DNA of 64,000 nt, taken from Paenibacillus_AA sp045062745 (GTDB lineage: Bacteria > Bacillota > Bacilli > Paenibacillales > NBRC-103111). Below, one piece after another: positions 1-7,102 of this stretch (the stretch's first letter is position 1; the number at the start of each line of letters is the position of its first letter). The stretch is from NCBI RefSeq assembly GCF_045062745.1, contig NZ_JBJGED010000021.1:1-64000 (forward strand), given 5' to 3'. The position numbers were made by a program, and so were the translations under genes. A model generated the notes under the pieces. The model was given only the letters and a program-made list of their open reading frames with translations. It was not told where the DNA came from and ran no database searches.

Positions 1-172
1 CTTGCCTTCCTTGCCTTCCTTGCCTTCCTTGCCTTCCTTGCCTTCCTTGCCTTCCTTGCCTTCCTTGCCTTCCTTGCCTTCCTTGCATTCCTTGCCTTCC
101 TTGCCTTCCTTACCTTTCTGCCCTTCTTTGCTTTCCTTTTTTTCCGTGCTTTCCTTGCCTTCCTTGCCTTCC
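1..172. repeat. 9-bp tandem repeat (CTTGCCTTC)
   Basis: About twelve near-perfect head-to-tail copies of CTTGCCTTC fill positions 1-110, with one copy reading CTTGCATTC. Degenerate copies continue to about 172. The unit is a multiple of three, so length changes would add or remove Gly-Lys-Glu triplets without breaking the leftward frame. The array continues past the left edge, so its copy number is unknown. Confidence 0.95.
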
Positions 173-258
173 TGCCCATCCGAGCGCCGTTTCGCGTAAC
201 GCGCCTTCAGAGGCCGGTTCCAGTGCTCGAGCCTCTGCCCGTCTTCCTCCGCGTCCAT
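1..258 (-). CDS. Gly-Lys-Glu triplet-repeat protein, N-terminal part
   Basis: This leftward reading frame starts at ATG 258-256, with an AGGAGGGAG ribosome binding site just upstream, and runs off the left edge without a stop (86 codons visible). The first 26 residues are ordinary and charged (MDAEEDGQRLEHWN...). The rest is almost entirely Gly-Lys-Glu triplets, with a short degenerate stretch rich in Ser, Thr and Lys. Glycine at every third position is collagen-like, although the interruptions and the lack of proline also allow a merely charged, disordered segment. The gene is divergent from yqhQ. B. subtilis has yqhR next to yqhQ, so this could be a yqhR-like gene with an expanded N-terminus, but the visible part cannot prove it. 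The opposite strand reads as Pro-Ser-Leu repeats and is a shadow. Confidence 0.6.
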   Translation of the reverse strand, partial: MDAEEDGQRLEHWNRPLKARYAKRRSDGQEGKEGKESTEKKESKEGQKGKEGKEGKECKEGKEGKEGKEGKEGKEGKEGKEGKEGK

Positions 259-389
259 CGCAAGCTCCCTCCTCTGGTCTTCTTCCTCATTTCCCCTTAT
301 TATGCGCGACGAGCCGCCAATGTAATCCAAGTAGCAATTCGCCTCGGAATTCGATAGAATAGAAGAAACAATTCCACTTACCAGATGGG

Positions 390-1385
390 GTGACCTCGTT
401 GTCGCAAACGAATTCGCAAGCACAGAGCCGGCCGGCGATCTACGGCGGACAGGCGGTTATGGAAGGCGTCATGTTCGCGGGCCGTACCGTCCACGTCACT
501 GCCGTCCGTAGAAAAAATGAACAGATCGAATTTTTCGAAGTCCCCAAAAAAGAAATCGCTTGGGTGCAAACGCTGAAAAAAATCCCGCTGCTTCGAGGAT
601 TGGTCGCGATTATCGAATCGAGCGCCAAGGGAGCCCAGCACTTGAACTTCTCGGCCGAGGTTTATGCCGATGAACAGTTGGACGCAGGCGAAGCGAAGGA
701 AGCAAAGAAAGGCGGCTTCGGCAATTTGTCGCTCATCCTGGGAGTAGCCGTAGTCGGGGTGCTCTCGTTCATTTTCGGCAAGTTCGTGTTCACGCTCGTT
801 CCGGCCGCTCTGGAACAATTGATATTCGGATCGTTATTTGAGAATCAGATTGGGCATAATCTAGTCGAAGGCGCCATCAAGATCGTCTTGTTGATCGGCT
901 ACATTTATTTCATCTCCTTCACGCCCGTCATCCGTCGCCTGTTCCAGTACCATGGAGCCGAGCACAAGGTGATCAGCGCGTATGAAGCGGGCAAGGAACT
1001 GACCGTCGAGAATGTCCAGAAGTTCAACACGCTGCACTACCGTTGCGGAAGCAGCTTTATCGTATTCACGGTGCTAGTCGGAGTAATAGTGTATTCCTTC
1101 CTCCAATACGATAATATATGGGAACGCCTGCTTCAGCGTATCCTCCTGCTCCCGCTCGTCATAGGCCTCTCCTATGAGGTGCTGCGGTTCACGAATTCAC
1201 TGCGCGAAGTGCCGGTCCTGAGGTTCTTGGGCTATCCCGGCTTGTGGCTCCAAAAGCTGACGACGAAGGAACCGGACGACTCGCAGGTAGAAGTGTCGAT
1301 CGCCTCCTTCGAGCGGATGCTCGAGATCGACCGCGGCCAGCAGGCAAGATCAGACTACGAGATCCCGAGCGTGCAGCACGCGTAA
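390..1385 (+). CDS. yqhQ: DUF1385 membrane protein YqhQ
   Basis: A 331-aa protein with the conserved N-terminal block RPAIYGGQAVMEGVM, typical of the DUF1385/YqhQ family. Several hydrophobic segments follow (about residues 115-140, 160-180, 220-240 and 250-270), with the conserved block YHGAEHKVISAYE between them. The start is GTG at 390 after a modest GATGGGG site; a GTG start fits because the conserved block begins only about 15 residues later. Function is not established in the family. The order yqhQ, small membrane gene, patatin gene, mntR matches the B. subtilis yqhQ-yqhP-yqhO-mntR block, which supports orthology. Confidence 0.9.
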   Translation: MTSLSQTNSQAQSRPAIYGGQAVMEGVMFAGRTVHVTAVRRKNEQIEFFEVPKKEIAWVQTLKKIPLLRGLVAIIESSAKGAQHLNFSAEVYADEQLDAGEAKEAKKGGFGNLSLILGVAVVGVLSFIFGKFVFTLVPAALEQLIFGSLFENQIGHNLVEGAIKIVLLIGYIYFISFTPVIRRLFQYHGAEHKVISAYEAGKELTVENVQKFNTLHYRCGSSFIVFTVLVGVIVYSFLQYDNIWERLLQRILLLPLVIGLSYEVLRFTNSLREVPVLRFLGYPGLWLQKLTTKEPDDSQVEVSIASFERMLEIDRGQQARSDYEIPSVQHA

Positions 1386-1422
1386 ATCGGACTACGATTC
1401 ATAATAGTAGGGGGAACCAACT

Positions 1423-1728
1423 ATGAGACGGCGAATGCACTGGTCGACTATACTCATTGCCGCTTTGTTCATCATCGGCATCACCGCCAGTTTGGTAAGC
1501 AGACCGACTCAGCTCATCATTCCGCTCGTCATCTTCGGCGGCGTGTTCCTGCTCTGGAAATACCCACCGGCCCGCTGGCGCGTGCAGCGCAAGCCGACCC
1601 GCTCGAGTCCCCCCGCCGGCAGCCGGGGCAAGTCGGCCCGCGACAAGCGCAAGCAGGTGCCGTTCAAAGTCATCCAGGGCAACAAGAAGGACGAGAAAGA
1701 CCCCGACCCGCCGTATCCCTACCATTAA
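1423..1728 (+). CDS. small two-helix membrane protein (yqhP position)
   Basis: A 101-aa protein whose ATG follows an AGGGGG site at good spacing. Two hydrophobic segments (about residues 8-25 and 29-46) are followed by a basic cytoplasmic-type tail rich in Arg, Lys, Ser and Pro. It lies 37 bp after yqhQ, is probably co-transcribed with it, and ends just before a strong hairpin terminator. It occupies the place of yqhP in B. subtilis. I did not recognise a domain and assign no function. Confidence 0.75.
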   Translation: MRRRMHWSTILIAALFIIGITASLVSRPTQLIIPLVIFGGVFLLWKYPPARWRVQRKPTRSSPPAGSRGKSARDKRKQVPFKVIQGNKKDEKDPDPPYPYH

Positions 1729-1735
1729 AGCAAGT

Positions 1736-1769
1736 AAGCCGCAGAATCGGATCGCTCCGACTGCGGCTT
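1736..1769. terminator. bidirectional terminator between yqhP-like gene and yqhO
   Basis: An AAGCCGCAG arm pairs with CTGCGGCTT, enclosing a second TCGGA/TCCGA stem, and is followed by a T-rich stretch on the + strand. It sits between two convergent genes and can serve both. Confidence 0.8.
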
Positions 1770-1791
1770 TGTTATGGTTTAGGGCGAATGC

Positions 1792-2766
1792 TCATACCAG
1801 GGTGCGGCTGATATACTGTTTGAACTGGGCCATGTAAGCCGTGTGCGACCAGCGGTCGAAGTAATGCAGCCCGGCCCTGTACCCGGATTCGTACAGCTGC
1901 AGGCTCTTTTCCTTGGAAATATCAAAATCCGTCACCCTGACGCCCAGCGTAGGAATCTTAATCGTCCGGAACAAGTTTTTCTCTTCGATATACCGCTCAT
2001 CATGGGCTTCGAGCATCGTTTCGAACAAAGCCTGAAACATCGAGATCGGGCCGATGATTTTGTGAGGGGCGTTCTTGCGCTTGTCGACCAAGTGAAACCC
2101 GAGTGTGGGCAGCAAGTCGTTCTCCTTGACGAAGGCGCTCTGGTTGTCGAAGATCCACAGCGGGAAGTTGCTGAGTACCCCTCCGTCGACGACATAGATG
2201 AACTGCTCGGCGAACGATTCCCCCTTCTTCCTTAGCCTGGCGGCTTTGCGGATCACGACGGGATCGAAAAAGTAAGGGATGCTGGTGCTCATGCGGATGG
2301 CGCGGGAGATCAGCAGCCGGCTGGGATCGATCCCGTAGGAAGCAATGTCGTCCGGCAGGACGAGCAGTCGTCCCATCGTAATATCCGAAGCAACGATGCG
2401 CAGCTTGTTGCGCGGCAAGTCGGAGAATGTGCGAATCCCTTTGAGGGCCAGCTTGTCGTAGATCCATTTCTCCAGCTCGTTGCCGGAGTAAAGCCCTTTT
2501 TTGATAAACAGCCGAAGCCCGGGACCGATAATCTTGATATCCATGAGCCAGGACTTCTTCAGGAAGGTGGAGAACGGCGTCTCGAGGATAAGGTCCCGCA
2601 TTTCGTCCGCGTCGTAGCCCGCCGCCAGCAACGAAGCGACCAGGGCTCCCGAGGAAGTGCCGGCCACCTGATGGAACCGGACCCCCTTCTCCTCCGCCGC
2701 TTTGATCGCGCCTACTAAAGCGATCGCCTTCACACCGCCTCCTTCAAACACCCCGTTCATCTGCAT
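1792..2766 (-). CDS. yqhO: patatin-like phospholipase (YqhO type)
   Basis: A 324-aa patatin-family serine lipase homologue. The glycine-rich oxyanion motif FEGGGVKA is at residues 7-14, the nucleophile elbow GTSSG at 36-40 (Ser38), and the second catalytic Asp in VDGG near residue 194. These form the Ser-Asp dyad of the family. No signal peptide is visible, so it is probably cytosolic or membrane-peripheral. I chose the ATG at 2766 because AAAGGGTG lies upstream at normal spacing; an ATG 21 bp upstream lacks a site. It lies next to mntR as in B. subtilis. The substrate is unknown, although membrane phospholipid is usual for the family. Confidence 0.88.
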   Translation of the reverse strand: MQMNGVFEGGGVKAIALVGAIKAAEEKGVRFHQVAGTSSGALVASLLAAGYDADEMRDLILETPFSTFLKKSWLMDIKIIGPGLRLFIKKGLYSGNELEKWIYDKLALKGIRTFSDLPRNKLRIVASDITMGRLLVLPDDIASYGIDPSRLLISRAIRMSTSIPYFFDPVVIRKAARLRKKGESFAEQFIYVVDGGVLSNFPLWIFDNQSAFVKENDLLPTLGFHLVDKRKNAPHKIIGPISMFQALFETMLEAHDERYIEEKNLFRTIKIPTLGVRVTDFDISKEKSLQLYESGYRAGLHYFDRWSHTAYMAQFKQYISRTLV

Positions 2767-2863
2767 GCGTTTCACCCTTTCCCACAAAGCCGCTTACTTG
2801 TATGTATGCGGGGGAATGGGCTGCGTATGATAAATCGGATGAGGACAGGAGTTTCCTCAGCAC

Positions 2864-2891
2864 AAAAAAACATCCATCCAAAGGGTGAATG
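2864..2891 (-). terminator. terminator of mntR
   Basis: Just after the mntR stop, a CATTCACC arm pairs imperfectly with GGATGGATG and is followed on the minus strand by seven Ts. Confidence 0.65.
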
Positions 2892-2893
2892 CT

Positions 2894-3319
2894 TTATTCC
2901 GACTCCAGTTCGCTGCGAATTCTCGACAGCTCCTGAATACGGTCCGGTTCGCGATTGAAATATTCGACCAGCCCTTCGAGGCATGTAATCGAATCCCAGC
3001 TCAGATGATGCTCGATGCCTTCGACATCCTTATAGATGTTGTCTTCCTGCACGCCGATAATCTTAAGGAAAGATTCCAGCAAATGATGCCGTTCCACAAG
3101 CCGCTTGCCCATCTTCTTGCCCTTGGATGTCAGCACGAGCCCGCGATATCGTTCGTAGATCAAGTAATGGTCTTTGTCCAGCTTCTGGATCATTTTCGTC
3201 ACGGAGGACGGGTGCACTTCCAAGCCTTCGGCGATATCCGATACACGAGCGTATCCTTTCTCGTCAATCAGCTTGTAGATCTTCTCCAGATAGTCCTCCA
3301 TGCTAGGTGTAGCTGCCAT
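2894..3319 (-). CDS. mntR: manganese-responsive repressor MntR
   Basis: A 141-aa DtxR/MntR-family regulator that represses manganese uptake genes when Mn(II) is bound. The N-terminal winged helix contains YARVSDIAEGLEVHPSSVTK, close to the B. subtilis protein. The metal ligands are visible: Asp9 and Glu12 in MEDYLE, then His and Glu residues in ERHHLLE and EGIEHHL, matching the known D8, E11, H77, E99, E102, H103 set with a one-residue offset. The start is ATG 3319 after GGAGG. No mntABCD transporter is present here, so its targets are elsewhere. It is separate from the neighbouring zinc operon, which has its own Zur box. Confidence 0.95.
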   Translation of the reverse strand: MAATPSMEDYLEKIYKLIDEKGYARVSDIAEGLEVHPSSVTKMIQKLDKDHYLIYERYRGLVLTSKGKKMGKRLVERHHLLESFLKIIGVQEDNIYKDVEGIEHHLSWDSITCLEGLVEYFNREPDRIQELSRIRSELESE

Positions 3320-3425
3320 AACGTACCTCCATTTGCCACTACTGTGTCCGCACACGATCGTCTAATGTATGATACACTGTTTGCCTGGCTAAAGCAAGTG
3401 CTCCTGCCCTAGCTGCGAACGGCTT

Positions 3426-3461
3426 CAAAAACGGAAGCAAGCCGTTCCCGAGGAAACGGCT
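3426..3461 (-). terminator. terminator after ccdA
   Basis: AGCCGTT at 3440-3446 pairs with AACGGCT at 3455-3461. On the minus strand the stem is followed by a GTTTTTG stretch, consistent with the end of the zinc/ccdA operon. Confidence 0.55.
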
Positions 3462-3485
3462 CACCGCATCTTTTTCACGTTAGCG

Positions 3486-4199
3486 TTAGAACTTGAGCCA
3501 CTCGGGGGTGCGCTCTTGCAGCCAGATCGTGATCAGAATCATTTTGTCAAAATAGAGCAGGACAGCAATCACAATCATCAGGGCGCCCCCGATTTTCATG
3601 ATCAAGGAGGAATAGCGCTGAATCCACTTGGTCGACCCGATAAAAAAGGCCAAAATGAAAAAAGGAATCGCGAATCCGAGCGTGTAGGCGGTAATCATCG
3701 AAAACCACGCGCCGGGCTCGGTGGTAGAAAGCATCAGAATCGCCGATAGGATAGGCCCGATGCAAGGCGACCAGCCGGCCGCAAAGCCCATGCCGATCAA
3801 GATCGAGCCGACATAGCCGGCCGGGCGGTACTTGAACTGCAGCTTCCGCTCGCTCATCAGCCATTGCGGCTGGAAGATGCCGATCAGGAACAAGCCCATC
3901 ACCAGGATGAAGATTGCGGCGATTTGACGGAGCAGGTCGCGATACGAATCGAACCAGTCCGACAGCAGGCCGGCTCCGAACCCTAGGGTGTAGAAGATGA
4001 TCGAGAACCCGAGGATAAAAAAGAGCGTATGCGTCAAAGTCGATTTGCGCACTTCTCGGGCGGTTCGCTCTTCACGCAACCTTTGAACGGAAATGCCGGT
4101 AATATAAGATAAGTACGACGGGTAAAGCGGCAGGCAGCAAGGCGAGATGAACGAAGCGAACCCTGCCCAGAAAGCGATCCAAACGTTTACGTTCTCCAT
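3486..4199 (-). CDS. ccdA: CcdA-type thiol-disulfide membrane protein
   Basis: A 237-aa, six-helix membrane protein of the CcdA/DsbD-beta family, which passes reducing equivalents from cytosolic thioredoxin across the membrane for cytochrome c maturation and other exported thiol proteins. The two functional cysteines lie in SPCCLPLYPSYLS (residues 20-32) and AGWSPCIGPIL (about 140-150), each in a Pro-flanked helix as in the family. It starts 17 bp after znuB with its own AGGAGGAG site and appears to be the last gene of the znuA-znuC-znuB-ccdA transcript. That coupling suggests increased demand for thiol reduction under zinc limitation, which is inference. Confidence 0.88.
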   Translation of the reverse strand: MENVNVWIAFWAGFASFISPCCLPLYPSYLSYITGISVQRLREERTAREVRKSTLTHTLFFILGFSIIFYTLGFGAGLLSDWFDSYRDLLRQIAAIFILVMGLFLIGIFQPQWLMSERKLQFKYRPAGYVGSILIGMGFAAGWSPCIGPILSAILMLSTTEPGAWFSMITAYTLGFAIPFFILAFFIGSTKWIQRYSSLIMKIGGALMIVIAVLLYFDKMILITIWLQERTPEWLKF

Positions 4200-4215
4200 G
4201 TCTTCTCCTCCTGTG

Positions 4216-5019
4216 CTAAAAACGGAAGGTCCGCTTGGCTATAAGCGATAGAATGAGCAGCGCAATCAGAGTGAGCACGACGGTCGCACCCGGAGCCCAG
4301 CTCCAAATTCCCGCCGCGACCAAGCCGCCCACGACCGCAATCTCCGAATAGATCACCGCGGTCCAGACGGAATGCCGGAAGCTTCGAGCCACGACGAGAC
4401 TGCAGGCGACCGGAACGGTCAGCAGCGCCGATACGAGGAGCGCTCCTACGATCTTGATCGCGACGCCGATCACCAGGGCGGTCAGCATCGTGGTCAACAG
4501 ATTGAGCGTGCGCACCGGCAAGCCGCTCACGCTGGCCGCCTCCTCGTCGAACACGAGCAGGAACATCTCCTTGAACGTCAGGAGCAGCACCGTCGTCACG
4601 ACGACCGTCACCCCCGCCACGAGCCACAAGTCGGTCCAGTTAAGCGTATAAATGCTGCCGAACAAATAGCTGGTCACGTCCATATTGAACCCTTGACCTA
4701 ACGTGAACAAAAACGTCGCCAGGGCAACGCCCCCCGACATGATGATGGCGATCGACAGCTCGGCATACGTCTTGTACGCTTTGCGCAGCCATTCGATCGC
4801 GAACGAAGCGAGGACGGAGAACAACAGCCCGACCCCGAGCGGGTATATGCCCATCAGGAAGCCTAGCGCCACTCCCGCAATCGAGACGTGCGCCAGCGTG
4901 TCCCCGATCATCGACAGCCGCCTGAGGACGAGGAAGACGCCCATCAAGGGCGCCATGAATCCGATCAGTACGCCCCCAAGCAGCGCCCTCTGAAAGAAAT
5001 ATTCCTGAAAAATGTCCAA
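4216..5019 (-). CDS. znuB: zinc ABC transporter permease ZnuB
   Basis: A 267-aa ABC-3 family permease with about seven to eight hydrophobic helices. The block LVLRRLSMIGDTLAHVSIAGVA is the typical cytoplasmic coupling and metal-path region of ZnuB/MntB proteins. The start is TTG at 5019 after GGAGGAG. It lies between the ATPase gene and ccdA on the same strand. Zinc rather than manganese is inferred from the Zur-box-like palindrome at the operon promoter and the His-rich loop of the binding protein. Confidence 0.88.
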   Translation of the reverse strand: MDIFQEYFFQRALLGGVLIGFMAPLMGVFLVLRRLSMIGDTLAHVSIAGVALGFLMGIYPLGVGLLFSVLASFAIEWLRKAYKTYAELSIAIIMSGGVALATFLFTLGQGFNMDVTSYLFGSIYTLNWTDLWLVAGVTVVVTTVLLLTFKEMFLLVFDEEAASVSGLPVRTLNLLTTMLTALVIGVAIKIVGALLVSALLTVPVACSLVVARSFRHSVWTAVIYSEIAVVGGLVAAGIWSWAPGATVVLTLIALLILSLIAKRTFRF

Positions 5020-5052
5020 GCCGGTTGCTCCTCCGCATGTATTTCTCTACTT

Positions 5053-5883
5053 CTATTGCCAAACGGGAGCCGGCTCCGTCCGCGCGCGCAGGTCGCGTAG
5101 CGAATGGGCCAGGTTCGTCTCCTTGCAGTTCTCCAGCTCGTGGGTGTGCTTGACATAAAACTTCAGCTTCCCGCTCGTCATCGCCGGCTCTTGGCCGAGA
5201 TAGGCATACATCATTTCCATGTCGTGCGAGACCATCAGGAAAGTAATATTATGGTGCTGATGCATATGGCGAATCATATGGAAGAAGCCGGCCTGCGTCT
5301 CCGAATCGATCCCGACGGTCGGCTCATCGAGGATGAGCAGGTCGGGGTTGTTGATCAGCGCGCGTGCAAGGAACACCCTCTGCTGCTGTCCGCCGGACAA
5401 CTGACCGATCCGACGGTCGGCGATGTCCTCGATACGCATGGCGTGCATCGCATCCTCGCACTTCTGCATGTCCTGCTTCGTCGTCCGGCGGAACAGCTTC
5501 TTCTTGCCATAGACGCCGGACAGCACCACTTCCCGCACGGTAGCCGGGAACAACGGATTGAAGGCGTTCTTCTGCGGGACGTAGCCGATGCGCTCCCAGT
5601 CCTTGAACTGTGCGATCGGCTGGCCGAACAGCTGGATCGAGCCGTGATCCGGCTGGAGCTGGGAGACGATCATACGGAGCAGCGTCGTCTTCCCCGCTCC
5701 GTTCGAACCGATCAGCCCCACGAAATCACGCTGGTATACGTTGAAGGTCAGATGCTCGATTACATTCCGGTTGTTATAGCGGAACGAGACGTCTTCTATA
5801 GAGATGATGCTGTCATGACAATGCGGTCCCGTGAACGGGGGAATCGCATGCAGACCAGTCGGATTGGACGTATTGGCGTTCAT
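5053..5883 (-). CDS. znuC: zinc ABC transporter ATP-binding protein ZnuC
   Basis: A 276-aa ABC ATPase with Walker A GSNGAGKTT (about residues 59-67), the signature LSGGQQQR, Walker B LLILDEPTVGID and the switch His in MVSHDM. The family energises ZnuB-dependent metal import. The first ~25 residues are an extra stretch containing HCHD, an unusual His/Cys run that might bind metal but is not a known requirement. It sits 33 bp after znuA and 33 bp before znuB. Confidence 0.9.
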   Translation of the reverse strand: MNANTSNPTGLHAIPPFTGPHCHDSIISIEDVSFRYNNRNVIEHLTFNVYQRDFVGLIGSNGAGKTTLLRMIVSQLQPDHGSIQLFGQPIAQFKDWERIGYVPQKNAFNPLFPATVREVVLSGVYGKKKLFRRTTKQDMQKCEDAMHAMRIEDIADRRIGQLSGGQQQRVFLARALINNPDLLILDEPTVGIDSETQAGFFHMIRHMHQHHNITFLMVSHDMEMMYAYLGQEPAMTSGKLKFYVKHTHELENCKETNLAHSLRDLRARTEPAPVWQ

Positions 5884-5916
5884 CGGAATCAGGCTCCCAC
5901 TTTAGCTTTCTTAGGC

Positions 5917-6879
5917 TTATTGTAATGCTTTCAGCAATTTTTGCAAATTGCTCTCCATCACTGTCACATAATTGTCGCCGGCCTTGATCTGCGCATCGGT
6001 CAAGCCCTCGAGCGGATTCAGCACTTCGGTCTCGATCTTGGCGTCCTCGGCGAGCGTCTTCGCCAGCTTGTCGGAGACCAGCTCCTCGAAGAAGATGACT
6101 TTCACCTGGTGCTCCCGGATAAATTGGTTGATCTCCTTCATTGCCTTGGCCGTCGGCTCCGCATCGGGCGACAAGCCCATAATCGGCATTTGCGTCAGCC
6201 CATAATCGCGGGCCAAATAACCGAACGCCTGGTGGGACACGATGATTTCCTTCTTCGACACCTTGGACAGCTTCTCCTTGAACTGGGCGTCCAGCGCGGA
6301 CAGCTGCTGTGCGAGCTTGCCGTAGTTCGCCTCGTAGTCGGTTTTGTGCGCGGCATCCGCTTGGATCAGCCCGTTCTTGATCGACTCGGCCATATGCAGC
6401 GCGGACTTCGGGCTGACCCATACGTGAGGGTCTACGCCGGACTCTTGCTCGTGGCCGTGATCGTCCTTGTTATCGGCAGCCCCTTCTTCGCCCGCATGGA
6501 TAAGCGGGATGCCGGCGCTCGCTTCGATGACGACCTGCTTCGAGCCGCTCTTCTTGCTGGCCAGGAAATCGTCTACCCAGCCTTCGAAGCCGGCCCCGTT
6601 GTACACGAACAGCTCCGCCTTGGTCATCGCGACGAGGTCGCGGCTCTTGGGCGACCACTCGTGCGGCTCTACGCCGGCCGGGACGAGATTGATCACGTGC
6701 GCATGATCGCCCCCGATCGCACCGGCAAAGTAATAGAGCGGGTAAAAAGTAGTCACGATGTTGATCTTGCCCTCCTCCAGCTGGACGCCGGACGTTTTAC
6801 CGCAGCCGGAGAGGATGAGGACTGTGGAGAGCGCTAAGGTTAATAAGATGTATGAGAGCTTATTAGTTCTCGGATGCAT
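5917..6879 (-). CDS. znuA: zinc-binding lipoprotein ZnuA
   Basis: A 320-aa cluster A-I metal-binding lipoprotein. The signal peptide ends in the lipobox LILSGC, so the mature protein is anchored outside the membrane. Metal-site motifs typical of the family are present: the PHEW His block, HVWVSP, SHQAFGYLA, and an acidic/His-rich loop (DDHGHEQE) usual in zinc-specific members. The start at 6879 is preceded by AAAGGGG; an in-frame start 60 bp upstream lacks a site and would bury the signal peptide. It is the first gene of the operon, directly downstream of a strong promoter overlapped by a Zur-like palindrome. Confidence 0.92.
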   Translation of the reverse strand: MHPRTNKLSYILLTLALSTVLILSGCGKTSGVQLEEGKINIVTTFYPLYYFAGAIGGDHAHVINLVPAGVEPHEWSPKSRDLVAMTKAELFVYNGAGFEGWVDDFLASKKSGSKQVVIEASAGIPLIHAGEEGAADNKDDHGHEQESGVDPHVWVSPKSALHMAESIKNGLIQADAAHKTDYEANYGKLAQQLSALDAQFKEKLSKVSKKEIIVSHQAFGYLARDYGLTQMPIMGLSPDAEPTAKAMKEINQFIREHQVKVIFFEELVSDKLAKTLAEDAKIETEVLNPLEGLTDAQIKAGDNYVTVMESNLQKLLKALQ

Positions 6880-6962
6880 GGTATTAGGGTCCCCTTTCAG
6901 ATGCTGCCGGCGGATCGCGGATCTGATTTCGTGGATCATGGATCTTGGATCGCCTGGCGATA

Positions 6963-7025
6963 TGTAAATCGTAAGTATTTCTATTTACACTTCGGATTAT
7001 ACGTGCCCGCCCAATCGCTTGTCAA
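6963..7025 (-). promoter_or_regulatory. znuA promoter with Zur-box-like operator
   Basis: A sigma-A promoter, TTGACA (7025-7020) and TATAAT (7001-6996) with 18 bp between, reads toward znuA. The palindrome TGTAAAT...ATTTACA spans 6963-6989, where transcription would start. Its centre, at 6966-6986, matches the Bacillus Zur consensus (AAATCGTAAT-N-ATTACGATTT, from memory) at all but three fixed positions. Binding of zinc-loaded Zur there would block transcription; zur itself lies at 9794-10243. Confidence 0.82.
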
Positions 7026-7051
7026 CGATTAGTTTCGTGAACGGCAAAGAA

Positions 7052-7083
7052 GCCCCGTCGGCCGTACTAGCGGCCCACGGGGC
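7052..7083 (-). terminator. terminator of metG
   Basis: GCCCCGTCGGCCG pairs with CGGCCCACGGGGC around a 6-base loop and is followed on the minus strand by TTCTTTG, just after the metG stop. Confidence 0.8.
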
Positions 7084-7102
7084 GATTCTTGGATCTTGCG
7101 GG

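Noticed and set aside
2..199. Pro-Ser-Leu repeat protein on the + strand
   Set aside because: It has no ribosome site and is the complement of the Gly-Lys-Glu frame, which has one. The repeat leaves several frames open by chance.
3486..7025. Manganese rather than zinc uptake operon because mntR is adjacent
   Set aside because: The promoter palindrome matches Zur, not the MntR box, and ZnuA has a His-rich loop typical of zinc binders.
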